DNA from: Streptomyces griseus subsp. griseus
GTDB lineage: Bacteria > Actinomycetota > Actinomycetes > Streptomycetales > Streptomycetaceae
Reading direction: 5' to 3'
Assembly: GCF_003610995.1 (NCBI RefSeq)
Contig: NZ_CP032543.1
Location: 6,510,001 to 6,574,000 of the forward strand
DNA: 64,000 bases
Below the pieces are notes generated by a model that saw only the letters and a program-made list of their open reading frames with translations, was not told where the DNA came from and did not search any database. This document shows positions 9,536 to 18,390 of the stretch, piece after piece; positions within the stretch are counted from its first letter, which is position 1, and each line of letters starts with the position of its first letter. The position numbers were made by a program, and so were the translations under genes.

Positions 9536-10684
9536 GTGCGTGCCTGGACCGAGCTGTTCCGGGTCTCCGCACTGTTCTCCGTGCCGGGTGACGCACTGGC
9601 CGGGGCGGCGGCGGTGGGCCGCAGCCCCGGCCGGGGCACCGCACTCGCGGTCGGCGCCTCGCTCTGCCTGTACGAGGCGGGGATGGCGCTCAACGACTGG
9701 GCGGACCGGGAGGAGGACGCCGTGGACCGCCCGCACCGGCCGATCCCTTCGGGCCGCATCAGCCCGCAGGCCGCCCTGGGCGCGGCCGGTCTCCTCACGG
9801 CGGCGGGCCTGGCCCTCGCGGCCCGGGCCGGTCGCCCGGCGCTGACGGTTGCCACGGGCCTGGCCGCCACGGTCTGGGCCTACGACCTCCACCTCAAGCA
9901 CACGAAGGCGGGCCCGGCGGCGATGGCGGTGGCCCGCTCCCTGGACCTGCTGCTGGGGGCGTCAGCCACGGCCACGGCGGGGGCGCCCGCCGGCAGGGGC
10001 CCGAGGCCCGGAGCACGCACCGCGCGTCCGGCGCGTGGCGGGACCGTACGGCTCACCGCCATCCCCGACAACGTTGCCGCACCGCACCGTCCGGCGCTCG
10101 GCGCCCTGGCCGCCGCACTCCCCGCAGCCCTGGTGCTCGGGGCGCACACGTACGGCGTCACCGCCGTGTCCCGCCACGAGGCGCAGGGCGGGTCCACCGC
10201 CGTACCGCTGGCGGTCCTGGCCACGACGACGGCTCTGGGCGCGGCGGTGCTCGCGGTGGACCGGGGGCGGCGCACGGGCGGGACCGCAGTGCCGGGGGTA
10301 CCGGGGCAACCGGAGCCTGGCGCGGGCGGCCTCGGGGCCCTTCCCCCGGCACACCAGGGCCAGGCCGTCGTGCCGGTACCGGGCACGACCGGGCTTCCCC
10401 CGGCGCGCCTGGCCACGACCGGCCTCACCGCCTCCACCCTCACCTCCCTCCTGCTCACCGCGTTCACCGGCGCCTACCTCCGTACCGCCGGACCACCCCT
10501 CCTGCACGCCGCCCTCAACCCGTCCCCGTCCCTCACCCAGCGGGCGGTCGGCGGCGGGATCCGGGCCATGATCCCGCTCCAGGCCGCGCTGGCCACCCGG
10601 GCCGGTGCACCCCGCTCCGGTCTCGCCGTCATGGCGCTCGTCCCCCTGGCCCGCGCCCTCTCCCGGAAGGTGAGCCCCACATGA
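9536..10684 (+). CDS. UbiA-like prenyltransferase (EboC/SCO3242-type)
   Basis: A 382-residue integral-membrane prenyltransferase. The first Asp-rich motif is clear (NDWADREEDAVDRPHRP), followed by hydrophobic helices; AYDLHLKHTKAGPAAMAVAR marks the middle of the fold. GGAGAGGGG before the GTG at 9536 decides the start. An in-frame GTG at 9336 overlapping the previous stop would add 66 low-complexity residues and is less likely. UbiA enzymes transfer prenyl groups to aromatic or sugar-type acceptors within the membrane. In ebo clusters the EboC protein is thought to participate in moving or modifying a precursor across the membrane. The gene overlaps the next start by four bases, so translation is coupled. 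Confidence 0.88.
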   Translation: MRAWTELFRVSALFSVPGDALAGAAAVGRSPGRGTALAVGASLCLYEAGMALNDWADREEDAVDRPHRPIPSGRISPQAALGAAGLLTAAGLALAARAGRPALTVATGLAATVWAYDLHLKHTKAGPAAMAVARSLDLLLGASATATAGAPAGRGPRPGARTARPARGGTVRLTAIPDNVAAPHRPALGALAAALPAALVLGAHTYGVTAVSRHEAQGGSTAVPLAVLATTTALGAAVLAVDRGRRTGGTAVPGVPGQPEPGAGGLGALPPAHQGQAVVPVPGTTGLPPARLATTGLTASTLTSLLLTAFTGAYLRTAGPPLLHAALNPSPSLTQRAVGGGIRAMIPLQAALATRAGAPRSGLAVMALVPLARALSRKVSPT

Positions 10685-11556
10685 CCCTCCACCTCGGCTA
10701 CGGCACCAACGGGCTCACCGACCTCCGCCTCGACGACGCCCTCGGCCTCCTCGCGGACCTCGGGTACGACGGCGTCGGCCTGACCCTCGACCATATGCAC
10801 CTGGACCCCCTAGCCCCCGGCCTCGCCGAACGCACCCGCGAGGTCCGGCGCAGGCTCACCTCCCTCGGGCTCCGGGTCACCGTCGAGACCGGCGCCCGCT
10901 ATGTCCTGGACCCGCGCCGCAAGCACGGCCCCTCCCTCCTCGACCCGGACCCCGAGGCCCGCGCCGCCCGCACCGCGCTGCTCGTCCGTGCCGTGGACGT
11001 GGCCGCCGAACTCGGCGCGCACGCCGTCCACTGCTTCAGCGGCATCACCCCACCGGCCACCTCCACGGACACCGCCTGGAAGCGCCTGACCGAGGCGATC
11101 ACCCCGGTACTCGACGCCGCCGACCGCTCGGGCATCCCCATCGCCGTCGAACCCGAGCCCGGTCACCTCCTCGCCACCCTCGCCGACTTCCACCACCTCC
11201 GCGCCCTTCTCGGCGACCCGGCCCCCCTCGGCCTCACCCTCGACATCGGCCACTGCCAGTGCCTGGAGGAGGCGTCCCCCGTGCAGTGCGTCCAGGACTC
11301 CGCCCCCTGGCTCCGGCACGTCCAGATCGAGGACATGCGGCGCGGCGTCCACGAGCACCTCCCGTTCGGCGACGGGGAGATCGACTTCCCGCCCGTGCTC
11401 GCCGCCCTCGCCGCCGCCGACTACCAGGGCCTCACCGTCGTCGAACTGCCCCGCCACTCCCACGCGGGCCCCGAACTCGCCCGCACCTCCATCGGTTTCC
11501 TGCGCGACGCCATGCAGCAGGCCCCCGCGAAGAAGAAAGGGGGAGCACCGTGCTGA
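10681..11556 (+). CDS. Sugar phosphate isomerase/epimerase (ebo-type operon)
   Basis: A 291-residue cytoplasmic TIM-barrel protein of the xylose-isomerase-like superfamily, starting in an ATGA overlap with the prenyltransferase. Key segments are LGYGTNGLTDLRLDDALGLL, DLGYDGVGLTLDHMHLDP, IAVEPEPGH, LGLTLDIGHCQC and VHEHLPFGDGEIDFPPVLAAL, which give the Glu, Asp-His and C-terminal Glu metal site. It is distinct in sequence from the other three TIM-barrel proteins at 3065, 13095 and 15726. Its substrate is unknown; the location implies it acts on the same cyclitol or sugar intermediate as the synthase-like enzyme. Confidence 0.88.
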   Translation: MTLHLGYGTNGLTDLRLDDALGLLADLGYDGVGLTLDHMHLDPLAPGLAERTREVRRRLTSLGLRVTVETGARYVLDPRRKHGPSLLDPDPEARAARTALLVRAVDVAAELGAHAVHCFSGITPPATSTDTAWKRLTEAITPVLDAADRSGIPIAVEPEPGHLLATLADFHHLRALLGDPAPLGLTLDIGHCQCLEEASPVQCVQDSAPWLRHVQIEDMRRGVHEHLPFGDGEIDFPPVLAALAAADYQGLTVVELPRHSHAGPELARTSIGFLRDAMQQAPAKKKGGAPC

Positions 11557-12242
11557 AGTCCCGCAAGGAACTCGACGCCGAACTCGACGCGGCCGCCCGC
11601 ACCTGGCTCGCCGAGGCCCTGGCCGAGGCAGCACACGCCGCAGCGCCCCGCGAGCCCGCACGAGCCGGGAGCGCGGGTGCCGAGACCGCCCGCGCCGAAG
11701 GCACCGGCGACGCCGCGACCTCCCCGTACGCCTCTCCTCCCTGGGAGCTCCGCTACGCCGCCGCCGGCCGCCACTGCGGAACGGCCCACGCCGACTCCGT
11801 ACGCTCCCTCCTGCTCATCGAGGCGCGTGCCCCGCTGCCCTCCGTCACCCGGCTCTACGAACAGGGCACCGCCGCCGAACGCCGCGCCGTCCTCCTCACC
11901 CTGGACCGCCTCGACCTCGGCGCAACGGCCCTCCCGCTCGTCGAGGACGCTCTGCGCACCAACGACACCCGGCTGGTGGCCGCCGCCGTCGGCCCGTACG
12001 CCGCCGCCCACCTCGATCCGCACGCCTGGCGTCACGCCGTACTGAAGTGCCTCTTCACCGGGGTGCCGCTGGATACCGTCGCCCGGCTCGGCGAGAGGGC
12101 CCGAGGGGACGACGAACTCGCGCGCATGCTGAGCGACTTCGCCGCCGAGCGGACCGCCGCCGGCCGTGACGTCCCGGCCGACCTTGACACCGCCCTCGGT
12201 CTTGCCCGCACCACCCCTGCCGCCCCCACGGAGGAGTCCTGA
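11550..12242 (+). CDS. eboA: EboA domain-containing protein
   Basis: A 230-residue protein with an all-helical EboA-type C-terminal half; DTRLVAAAVGPYAAAHLD, WRHAVLKCLFTGVPLDTV and ELARMLSDFAAERTAAGRDV match the family pattern as I remember it. The GTG at 11550 has AAAGGGGG upstream and overlaps the preceding stop by seven bases. Residues ~35-60 are an Ala/Gly/Glu-rich low-complexity insert. No enzymatic residues or membrane helices are evident, so it may be a scaffold or binding component. EboA is the defining gene of ebo clusters, reported to be needed for periplasmic delivery of a scytonemin precursor in Nostoc punctiforme. The role in Streptomyces is not known to me. Confidence 0.85.
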   Translation: MLKSRKELDAELDAAARTWLAEALAEAAHAAAPREPARAGSAGAETARAEGTGDAATSPYASPPWELRYAAAGRHCGTAHADSVRSLLLIEARAPLPSVTRLYEQGTAAERRAVLLTLDRLDLGATALPLVEDALRTNDTRLVAAAVGPYAAAHLDPHAWRHAVLKCLFTGVPLDTVARLGERARGDDELARMLSDFAAERTAAGRDVPADLDTALGLARTTPAAPTEES

Positions 12243-13090
12243 TGCGCATCTTCGACCCCCACATCCATATGACGTCCAGGACCACGGACGACTATCAGGC
12301 GATGTACGACGCGGGCGTCCGCGCCCTCGTCGAACCCTCCTTCTGGCTCGGCCAGCCCCGCACCTCGCCCGCCAGCTTCTTCGACTACTTCGACGCCCTC
12401 CTCGGCTGGGAGCCCTTCCGCGCCTCCCAGTACGGCATCGCGCATCACTGCACGCTCGCCCTCAACCCCAAGGAGGCGAACGACCCCCGCTGCACCCCCG
12501 TCCTGGACGCGCTGCCGCGCTACCTCGTCAAGGACTCCGTCGTCGCCGTCGGCGAGATCGGCTACGACTCCATGACCCCGGCCGAGGACCACGCGCTGGC
12601 CGCCCAGCTCCAGCTCGCCGCCGACCACGGGCTGCCCGCCCTCGTCCACACCCCGCACCGCGACAAGCTCGCCGGTCTCCACCGCACCATCGACGTCATC
12701 CGCGAATCGCACCTCCCCCTGGAGCACGTCCTCCTCGACCACCTCAACGAGACCACCGTAAAGGCCGCCACCGACAGCGGCTGCTGGGCCGGTTTCTCCA
12801 TCTACCCGGACACCAAGATGGACGAGGACCGCATGGTCACCATCCTCAAGAACCACGGCACCGAGAAGATCCTCGTCAACTCCGCCGCCGACTGGGGCAA
12901 GAGCGACCCGCTCAAGACCCGCAAGGTCGCCGACGCGATGCTGAAGGCCGGGTTCACCGAGGACGACGTCGACCAGGTCCTGTGGCGCAACCCCGTGGCC
13001 TTCTACGGCCAGAGCGGCCGGCTCCAGCTGGACGTCCCCGCCCCCGACTCCCTCCACGAGGGCAACTCCATCCTGCGCGGCGGGGAGTGA
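12242..13090 (+). CDS. TatD-family metal-dependent hydrolase (EboB-type)
   Basis: A 282-residue amidohydrolase-fold protein beginning with the metal-binding HxH motif (IFDPHIHM). It continues with VAVGEIGYDSMTP (the bridging Glu), PALVHTPHRDKLAGL (the third His) and LEHVLLDHLNE (the fourth). The start shares one base with the eboA stop (TGATG). TatD proteins are often nucleases or phosphoester hydrolases; in the ebo context the substrate is presumably a small metabolite, which is inference. No signal peptide is visible. Confidence 0.9.
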   Translation: MRIFDPHIHMTSRTTDDYQAMYDAGVRALVEPSFWLGQPRTSPASFFDYFDALLGWEPFRASQYGIAHHCTLALNPKEANDPRCTPVLDALPRYLVKDSVVAVGEIGYDSMTPAEDHALAAQLQLAADHGLPALVHTPHRDKLAGLHRTIDVIRESHLPLEHVLLDHLNETTVKAATDSGCWAGFSIYPDTKMDEDRMVTILKNHGTEKILVNSAADWGKSDPLKTRKVADAMLKAGFTEDDVDQVLWRNPVAFYGQSGRLQLDVPAPDSLHEGNSILRGGE

Positions 13091-13094
13091 GGCC

Positions 13095-14270
13095 ATGCGC
13101 TTCCGCCACCCGGACGGAACCGTCGTCCACCTCTCGTACTGCACCAACGTCCACCCCGCCGAAACCCTGGACGGCGTCCGCGCCCAGCTCCGCGACCACT
13201 GCGAGCCGGTCCGCCGGCGCCTGGGCAGGGACCGGCTCGGCATCGGCCTCTGGCTGGCCAGGGAGGCCGCCCGCACCCTGATCAACGACCCCGCCGAACT
13301 CCGCGCGCTCCGCGCCGAACTCGACAGCCGGGGGCTCGAAGTGGTCACCCTCAACGGTTTCCCGTACGAGGGGTTCGGCGCCGACGAGGTCAAGTACCGG
13401 GTCTACCGCCCGGACTGGACCGAACCCGAGCGGCTCGCCCACACCACCGACCTGGCCCGGCTGCTGGCCGCCCTCCTCCCCGACGACGTCACCGAGGGCA
13501 CCATCTCCACGCTCCCGCTGGCCTGGCGCACCCCCTATGACACGGACCCCGGGGCCGCCCGCACCGCGCGCGCCGCCCTCACCACGCTCGCCCAGCGCCT
13601 GGACGCCCTCGCCGAACTCACCGGCAAGTCGATCCGGATCGGCCTCGAACCGGAGCCGGGCTGCACCGTGGAGACCACCGCCGACACCATCGCCCCGCTC
13701 ACCGACGTCGGCCACGAACGCATCGGCATCTGCGTCGACACCTGCCACCTGGCGACCTCCTTCGAGGAGCCGGACACCGCACTCGACGCCCTGGCCGCAG
13801 CGGGCATCCCGGTGGTCAAGTCCCAGCTCTCCGCCGCCCTGCACGCCGAACACCCCCACCTGCCCGAGGTCCGCACCGCGCTCGCCGCCTTCGCCGAACC
13901 CCGCTTCCTCCACCAGACCCGTACACGCACGGCCGCCGGGCTGCGCGGCACCGACGACCTGGACGAGGCCGTCACCGGCCGGGCGCTCCCGGACTCCACC
14001 CCATGGCGCGCCCACTTCCACGTACCCCTGCACGCGCCGCCCGCGCCCCCGCTCACCTCCACGCTGCCCGTGCTCCGCGCCACGCTCGCCCGGCTCGTCG
14101 GGGGAGCGGTGCCGCTGACCCGGCACCTGGAGGTGGAGACGTACACCTGGCAGGCGCTGCCCGCCGAACTGCGGCCCCGCACCCGTACACAACTCGCCGA
14201 CGGCATCGCCGCCGAACTCACCCTCGCCCGCGACCTCCTGGTCGACCTCGGCCTCAAGGAGCTGCCATGA
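13095..14270 (+). CDS. eboE: Metabolite traffic protein EboE (TIM barrel)
   Basis: A 391-residue xylose-isomerase-like TIM-barrel protein of the EboE type. Family features are the opening LSYCTNVHPAETLDGVRAQL, LEVVTLNGFPYEGFGADEVK, the mid-protein IRIGLEPEPGCTVETTADTI and IGICVDTCHLATSFEEP, then VVKSQLSAALHAEHP and HLEVETYTWQALP. It starts four bases after the hydrolase stop and ends in an ATGA overlap with the next gene. The conserved Glu/Asp/His residues suggest a metal-dependent enzyme rather than a pure carrier. The name comes from genetics in other bacteria; its reaction is unknown to me. Confidence 0.88.
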   Translation: MRFRHPDGTVVHLSYCTNVHPAETLDGVRAQLRDHCEPVRRRLGRDRLGIGLWLAREAARTLINDPAELRALRAELDSRGLEVVTLNGFPYEGFGADEVKYRVYRPDWTEPERLAHTTDLARLLAALLPDDVTEGTISTLPLAWRTPYDTDPGAARTARAALTTLAQRLDALAELTGKSIRIGLEPEPGCTVETTADTIAPLTDVGHERIGICVDTCHLATSFEEPDTALDALAAAGIPVVKSQLSAALHAEHPHLPEVRTALAAFAEPRFLHQTRTRTAAGLRGTDDLDEAVTGRALPDSTPWRAHFHVPLHAPPAPPLTSTLPVLRATLARLVGGAVPLTRHLEVETYTWQALPAELRPRTRTQLADGIAAELTLARDLLVDLGLKELP

Positions 14271-15661
14271 CCGACGGAACAGGGCGCCGCCCCACCCCCC
14301 TCCTCGTCCTCGACGTCGTCGGCCTCACCCCGCAGCTCCTGGCCCATATGCCGAACCTCACGGCGCTCGGGAAGCAGGGCGCGCGGGCCCCCCTCTCCAC
14401 CGTCCTGCCCGCCGTCACCTGCGCCGCCCAGTCCACCTTCCTCACCGGCACCATGCCCTCCGAGCACGGCATCGTGGCCAACGGCTGGTACTTCCGCGAG
14501 CTCGGCGACGTCCTGCTCTGGCGCCAGCACAACGGCCTCGTCGAGGGCGACAAGCTCTGGGACGCGGCCCGCCGAGCCCACCCCGGCTACACCGTCGCCA
14601 ACATCTGCTGGTGGTACGCGATGGGCGCCGACACCGACTGGACCGTCACCCCGCGCCCCGTCTACTACGCCGACGGCCGCAAGGAACCCGACTGCTACAC
14701 CCGGCCGCCCGCCCTGCACGACGAACTGACCGAGAAACTCGGCACGTTCCCCCTCTTCCACTTCTGGGGCCCCGGCGCCGACCTGGTCTCCTCCCAGTGG
14801 ATCATCGACGCCACCCGCCACATCATCACCACCCGCACCCCCGACCTCGCGCTCTGCTACCTGCCCCACCTCGACTACGACCTCCAGCGCTACGGCCCCG
14901 ACGACCCCCGCTCCCACCGGGCCGCAGCCGACCTCGACCGGGCGATCGCCCCGCTGCTGGACGACGCCCGCGCCGAAGGCCGTACCGTCGTCGCGCTCTC
15001 CGAGTACGGCATCACCCGCGTCAGCCGCCCCGTCGACATCAACCGGGCGCTGCGCCGGGCGGGCCTGCTGGAGGTGCACACGCAGGACGGCATGGAGTAC
15101 CTGGACACGATGGCCTCGCGCGCCTTCGCCGTCGCGGACCACCAGCTCGCCCACATCTACGTACGCCGCCCCGAGGACCTGGAAGTGGTCCGGGAGGTGC
15201 TCGCGGAGCTGCCCGGCATCGACCAGCTGCTGGACGACGAGGGCAAGAAGGCGCACCACCTGGACCACCCCCGCTCCGGAGAGCTGGTGGCCGTGGCGGA
15301 GAAGGACGCCTGGTTCACGTACTACTACTGGCTGGACGACGCCCGCGCCCCCGACTTCGCGCAGCTCGTCGAGATCCACCGCAAGCCCGGCTACGACCCC
15401 GTCGAGCTCTTCATGGACCCCGAGGACCCCTACGTACGGCTCAAGGCCGTCTCGGCGGTCGCCCGCAAGAAGCTCGGGATGCGCTACCGCATGGCGGTCG
15501 TCCCCCTGGACCCCTCACCTATTCGCGGCAGCCACGGCCGCCTCCCCGAGAGCGACGACGAAGGTCCGCTCATCCTCTGCTCCACCCCCCACGCGTTCAC
15601 CGACCGGGTCAGGGCCACCGAGGTGAAGTCCCTGCTCCTCCAGCTTGCCGGACTGCACTGA
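14267..15661 (+). CDS. Nucleotide pyrophosphatase/phosphodiesterase-family protein (alkaline phosphatase fold)
   Basis: A 464-residue member of the alkaline-phosphatase superfamily (NPP/type I phosphodiesterase group). The catalytic-threonine segment PAVTCAAQSTFLTG is followed by PSEHGIVANGWYF. YLPHLDYDLQRYGP and VALSEYGITRVSRPVDINR provide further metal ligands, although the second is Ser-Glu-Tyr where many family members have Ser-Asp-His. It overlaps eboE by four bases and closes the seven-gene operon. No signal peptide is visible. A phosphate or pyrophosphate ester hydrolase would fit a pathway passing through a phosphorylated or prenyl-phosphate intermediate. Confidence 0.88.
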   Translation: MTDGTGRRPTPLLVLDVVGLTPQLLAHMPNLTALGKQGARAPLSTVLPAVTCAAQSTFLTGTMPSEHGIVANGWYFRELGDVLLWRQHNGLVEGDKLWDAARRAHPGYTVANICWWYAMGADTDWTVTPRPVYYADGRKEPDCYTRPPALHDELTEKLGTFPLFHFWGPGADLVSSQWIIDATRHIITTRTPDLALCYLPHLDYDLQRYGPDDPRSHRAAADLDRAIAPLLDDARAEGRTVVALSEYGITRVSRPVDINRALRRAGLLEVHTQDGMEYLDTMASRAFAVADHQLAHIYVRRPEDLEVVREVLAELPGIDQLLDDEGKKAHHLDHPRSGELVAVAEKDAWFTYYYWLDDARAPDFAQLVEIHRKPGYDPVELFMDPEDPYVRLKAVSAVARKKLGMRYRMAVVPLDPSPIRGSHGRLPESDDEGPLILCSTPHAFTDRVRATEVKSLLLQLAGLH

Positions 15662-15725
15662 CAACGCCCCGGCACCGCACTGCTCACCCCACGTCACCCA
15701 TGTCACCCAAGGGAGTCACGCGAAC

Positions 15726-16820
15726 ATGAGCCGCATCTCCAAGGACACCGAACTCGCCCGCAGACTGAGCCGCCGCAACATCCTCGGTGTCGCCGCCGGG
15801 GCGACCGCCGCCACGATCATCGGCACGGCGAGCGCCCAGGCCGCCGGCCGGGACCACGCGCAGGGACCCGGCAAGGGCCACGGTCACGGCCCCGGCCACG
15901 GCCATGGTCATGGCCACGGAAAGGGCAAGCCCGTCCTGCCCCCCGGCCGCCTGGGCATCCAGCTCTACAGCCTCCGCGACCAGGTCTCCACGCTCGGCTT
16001 CGGCCCCGTCTTCAGCGAGCTGGAGAAGTACGGCTACGACGAGATCGAGTTCGCGGGCTACACCCAGGGCTCGGCGGGCCCCATCACCCTCGCCCAGCTC
16101 AAGCGGCTGGCCAAGGACCACGGCCTCAACCCGATCGGCAGCCACGTCGGCTACTACGACGACAACAACCCCGGCGCCTACACCTTCGCCCAGAACCTGG
16201 AGAAGGTCCTGGACGACGCCCAGGCCCTCGGCCTCAAGCACATCGGCACGGCCTCCGGCCCGTTCCGCTACGGCTCCACGGTGGACGGCTGGAAGCGGGC
16301 GGCCGACGACTTCAACAAGTACGGGGCCGCCGCCCGTAAGCGCGGGATGAAGTTCTACCAGCACAACCACGCCGAGGAGTTCTCCTTCGCGACGGACAAG
16401 CCGAACGTGCGCCTCTACGACGTCCTGCTCGCCGAGACCGACCCGGACCTGGTCTACCTGGAGCTGGACATCTACTGGGCGTACTGCGCCCAGTTCCGCT
16501 TCTCGAAGCGCGTGGACGGCACGAAGGCCCCGCTGGACCCGCTGAAGTACGTCCTCAAGCACCCCGACCGCTACCCGCTCTTCCACGTCAAGGACGGCGT
16601 CCGCGACGACACGACGCGCGACGGCTACCGCATGTCGGACGTGGGCGACGGGGACATCGACTACAAGACGTTCCTCTCGAAGGTGACCAGCCGCACCCAC
16701 CACGGCCGCACCTACCACCACTGGCAGGCCGAGCACGACAACCCGGTGGACTCGCTCGCCTTCGCCCGGAAGTCCAGTGAGCACCTGCACTCCCTGAAGG
16801 CGGGCCGCTGCGGCGACTGA
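15726..16820 (+). CDS. Tat-exported sugar isomerase/epimerase with Gly/His linker
   Basis: A 364-residue TIM-barrel protein with a Tat signal (LSRRNILGVAAGATAATI) and probable cleavage after AQA. The mature N-terminus is a ~25-residue linker rich in GHGHGP repeats that could bind metal. The barrel follows: LGIQLYSLRDQVSTLGFG, GYDEIEFAGYTQ, KFYQHNHAEEFSF, LVYLELDIYWAYCAQ, YPLFHVKDG and HHWQAEHDNP, retaining the Glu, Asp, His and C-terminal Glu ligands. It starts 64 bases after the ebo-type operon with AAGGGAG upstream. Secreted proteins of this kind are often associated with keto-sugar metabolism, so it may work with the large secreted protein at 4357-8076 or process an exported ebo product. 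Confidence 0.9.
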   Translation: MSRISKDTELARRLSRRNILGVAAGATAATIIGTASAQAAGRDHAQGPGKGHGHGPGHGHGHGHGKGKPVLPPGRLGIQLYSLRDQVSTLGFGPVFSELEKYGYDEIEFAGYTQGSAGPITLAQLKRLAKDHGLNPIGSHVGYYDDNNPGAYTFAQNLEKVLDDAQALGLKHIGTASGPFRYGSTVDGWKRAADDFNKYGAAARKRGMKFYQHNHAEEFSFATDKPNVRLYDVLLAETDPDLVYLELDIYWAYCAQFRFSKRVDGTKAPLDPLKYVLKHPDRYPLFHVKDGVRDDTTRDGYRMSDVGDGDIDYKTFLSKVTSRTHHGRTYHHWQAEHDNPVDSLAFARKSSEHLHSLKAGRCGD

Positions 16821-16836
16821 CACGCGCCGGACACGG

Positions 16837-16871
16837 GGCCGGCCCGCCGGAGCCATTCCGGCGGGCCGGCC
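16837..16871. terminator. Bidirectional terminator between convergent genes
   Basis: A perfect 14-bp inverted repeat (16837-16850 with 16858-16871) with a 7-base loop lies between the secreted isomerase and the convergent DUF2254 gene. It should fold on either strand and so could end both transcripts. Confidence 0.7.
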
Positions 16872-16888
16872 CTACTGCCGCCCGCGCG

Positions 16889-18262
16889 CTACCCGATGCC
16901 CTGCCTGTCCGGAAGCAGCGCGAACTCCCGGTCGGCGGCCACCGGAACGGTCCGCTCCACGGTCTGGACGAGCAACTCGCGGTGCCGTACCAACGGCTGC
17001 TTCCGCTCCTCCGGCGCAAGCAGCAGCAGATCATCCAGCCCCGCCAGCAGCCGCCGCGACACCTGCGGGCTCCCGGCCACGCACCAGCGGATCTCCTCGA
17101 AGGCGAGATCCACCAGGTCGTCCCAGGCCGGCCCCTCCTGCACCAGCCGCACCCGCCCCGACCGGTCCCGGTGGTGCACGGTCCCCAGCGGCAGGTCCAC
17201 CACGGCCGCGAGGAACTGCACGATCCGGTCCAGGCACTGGACGGCGGTGGTCGGATCGTTCACGGAGGTCGACAGGGCCCGCAGCGCGATGTCGACCAGC
17301 TGACGCAAGCCGAAGGACAGATCCTGGTGCAGGGTGCGCTCCACCCCGACGGACACGGCGTACCGCAGCCGACGCGACGGCGCGTCTCCACCGTGGACGG
17401 CGACCACCGGCGTGCCCGGCACCACGAAGTCCCCGATCCGGGGGATCAGCCGCAGCACCACGTCCTGCCGCCGAGCGGCCCGGACGAGCCGCGCCGTGTT
17501 CACGTCCCGCAACACCCCGGCCCGCCCCTGGTACACCACCCGCCCGGTCTCCGGCCCCAGCCCCTCGGCCCCGCCCGGACCCCGGGGCATCCGCCCGAGC
17601 ACCCGGAACGAATCGCGCGCGATCCTGTCGACGACCGGCCCGACCTGCATGAGCCGCAGCGTCGCACTGACATAGACGACGAACAGCAGCAGGCTCAGCC
17701 CGACGAGAACCAGCGTGAGCAGGCTCTGCAGCAGCGGGACCGAGACCACCCGGCGCGGGTCGGCCTCGCTCTCGTACGAGGTCAGGACCAGCAGCGAGAA
17801 CAGGAACGTCGCGAGGAACACCGTCATCGTGAGCTTGCTGATCCGGCTCCGGACGAAGATCCGCACCACCCGGGGTGTCAGCTGCCCGCTGGCCATCTGT
17901 ACCGCGACCAGCGAGATGCTGAACACCACACCGATGAAGGTCATCATCGCCGAGCTGATCGTGGTGACGATCGTCTTCGCGTCCTGGACGAAGGAGATCA
18001 GGCTGCCGAGCTCGTCGTAGGCCTCCTCCCGCTGGAGAAACCGGACGATCTCATCGTCGACCTCGGAAGCGACCAGCCACAGCGCGAACACACAGACGAA
18101 CCCCATGGTCGGGGCGAACCAGAAGGTGTCGCGCAGATGCTCGCGCAGGGGAGACAGCGGACGGGGCCGGCGGTAGCCACGATCACTCATGGACGCGAAG
18201 GTAGCCCTGACCACCGGATATGCAGGTGAAAGGCGCGTCGAACCCCTGGTATTGTTTTCCAT
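16889..18262 (-). CDS. DUF2254 membrane protein
   Basis: A 457-residue predicted membrane protein. Hydrophobic segments near residues 47-66, 95-125, 150-165 and 180-205 (for example SLLTLVLVGLSLLLFVVYVS) are followed by a ~230-residue cytoplasmic part with the conserved SFGLRQLVDIALRALS and VNDPTTAVQCLDRI. This matches the DUF2254 family, whose function I do not know. Start choice is uncertain: ATG at 18262 or the internal ATG at 18190 (MSDRGYRR), neither with a strong ribosome-binding site. It is transcribed convergently to the isomerase and divergently from the tRNA gene. Confidence 0.85.
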   Translation of the reverse strand: MENNTRGSTRLSPAYPVVRATFASMSDRGYRRPRPLSPLREHLRDTFWFAPTMGFVCVFALWLVASEVDDEIVRFLQREEAYDELGSLISFVQDAKTIVTTISSAMMTFIGVVFSISLVAVQMASGQLTPRVVRIFVRSRISKLTMTVFLATFLFSLLVLTSYESEADPRRVVSVPLLQSLLTLVLVGLSLLLFVVYVSATLRLMQVGPVVDRIARDSFRVLGRMPRGPGGAEGLGPETGRVVYQGRAGVLRDVNTARLVRAARRQDVVLRLIPRIGDFVVPGTPVVAVHGGDAPSRRLRYAVSVGVERTLHQDLSFGLRQLVDIALRALSTSVNDPTTAVQCLDRIVQFLAAVVDLPLGTVHHRDRSGRVRLVQEGPAWDDLVDLAFEEIRWCVAGSPQVSRRLLAGLDDLLLLAPEERKQPLVRHRELLVQTVERTVPVAADREFALLPDRQGIG

Positions 18263-18300
18263 GTCGCCGCGGGGAACACGCCGCGAACGACAGACACCTT

Positions 18301-18388
18301 GTCCGGGTGGCGGAATGGCAGACGCGCTAGCTTGAGGTGCTAGTGCCCTTTATCGGGCGTGGGGGTTCAAGTCCCCCCTCGGACACCA
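18301..18388 (+). tRNA. tRNA-Leu (anticodon GAG)
   Basis: An 88-base gene with an encoded CCA end. The acceptor stem GTCCGGG pairs with CTCGGAC (one G-U). The anticodon stem CTAGC/GCTAG frames the loop TTGAGGT, giving anticodon GAG, which reads CUC and CUU. A long variable arm and the T loop GGTTCAAGTCC are present, as expected of a class II leucine tRNA. Confidence 0.95.
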
Positions 18389-18390
18389 GC

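Noticed and set aside
8169..16820. Classical antibiotic or pigment biosynthetic cluster
   Set aside because: No polyketide synthase, NRPS, terpene synthase or RiPP genes are present; the prenyltransferase fits the ebo type instead.
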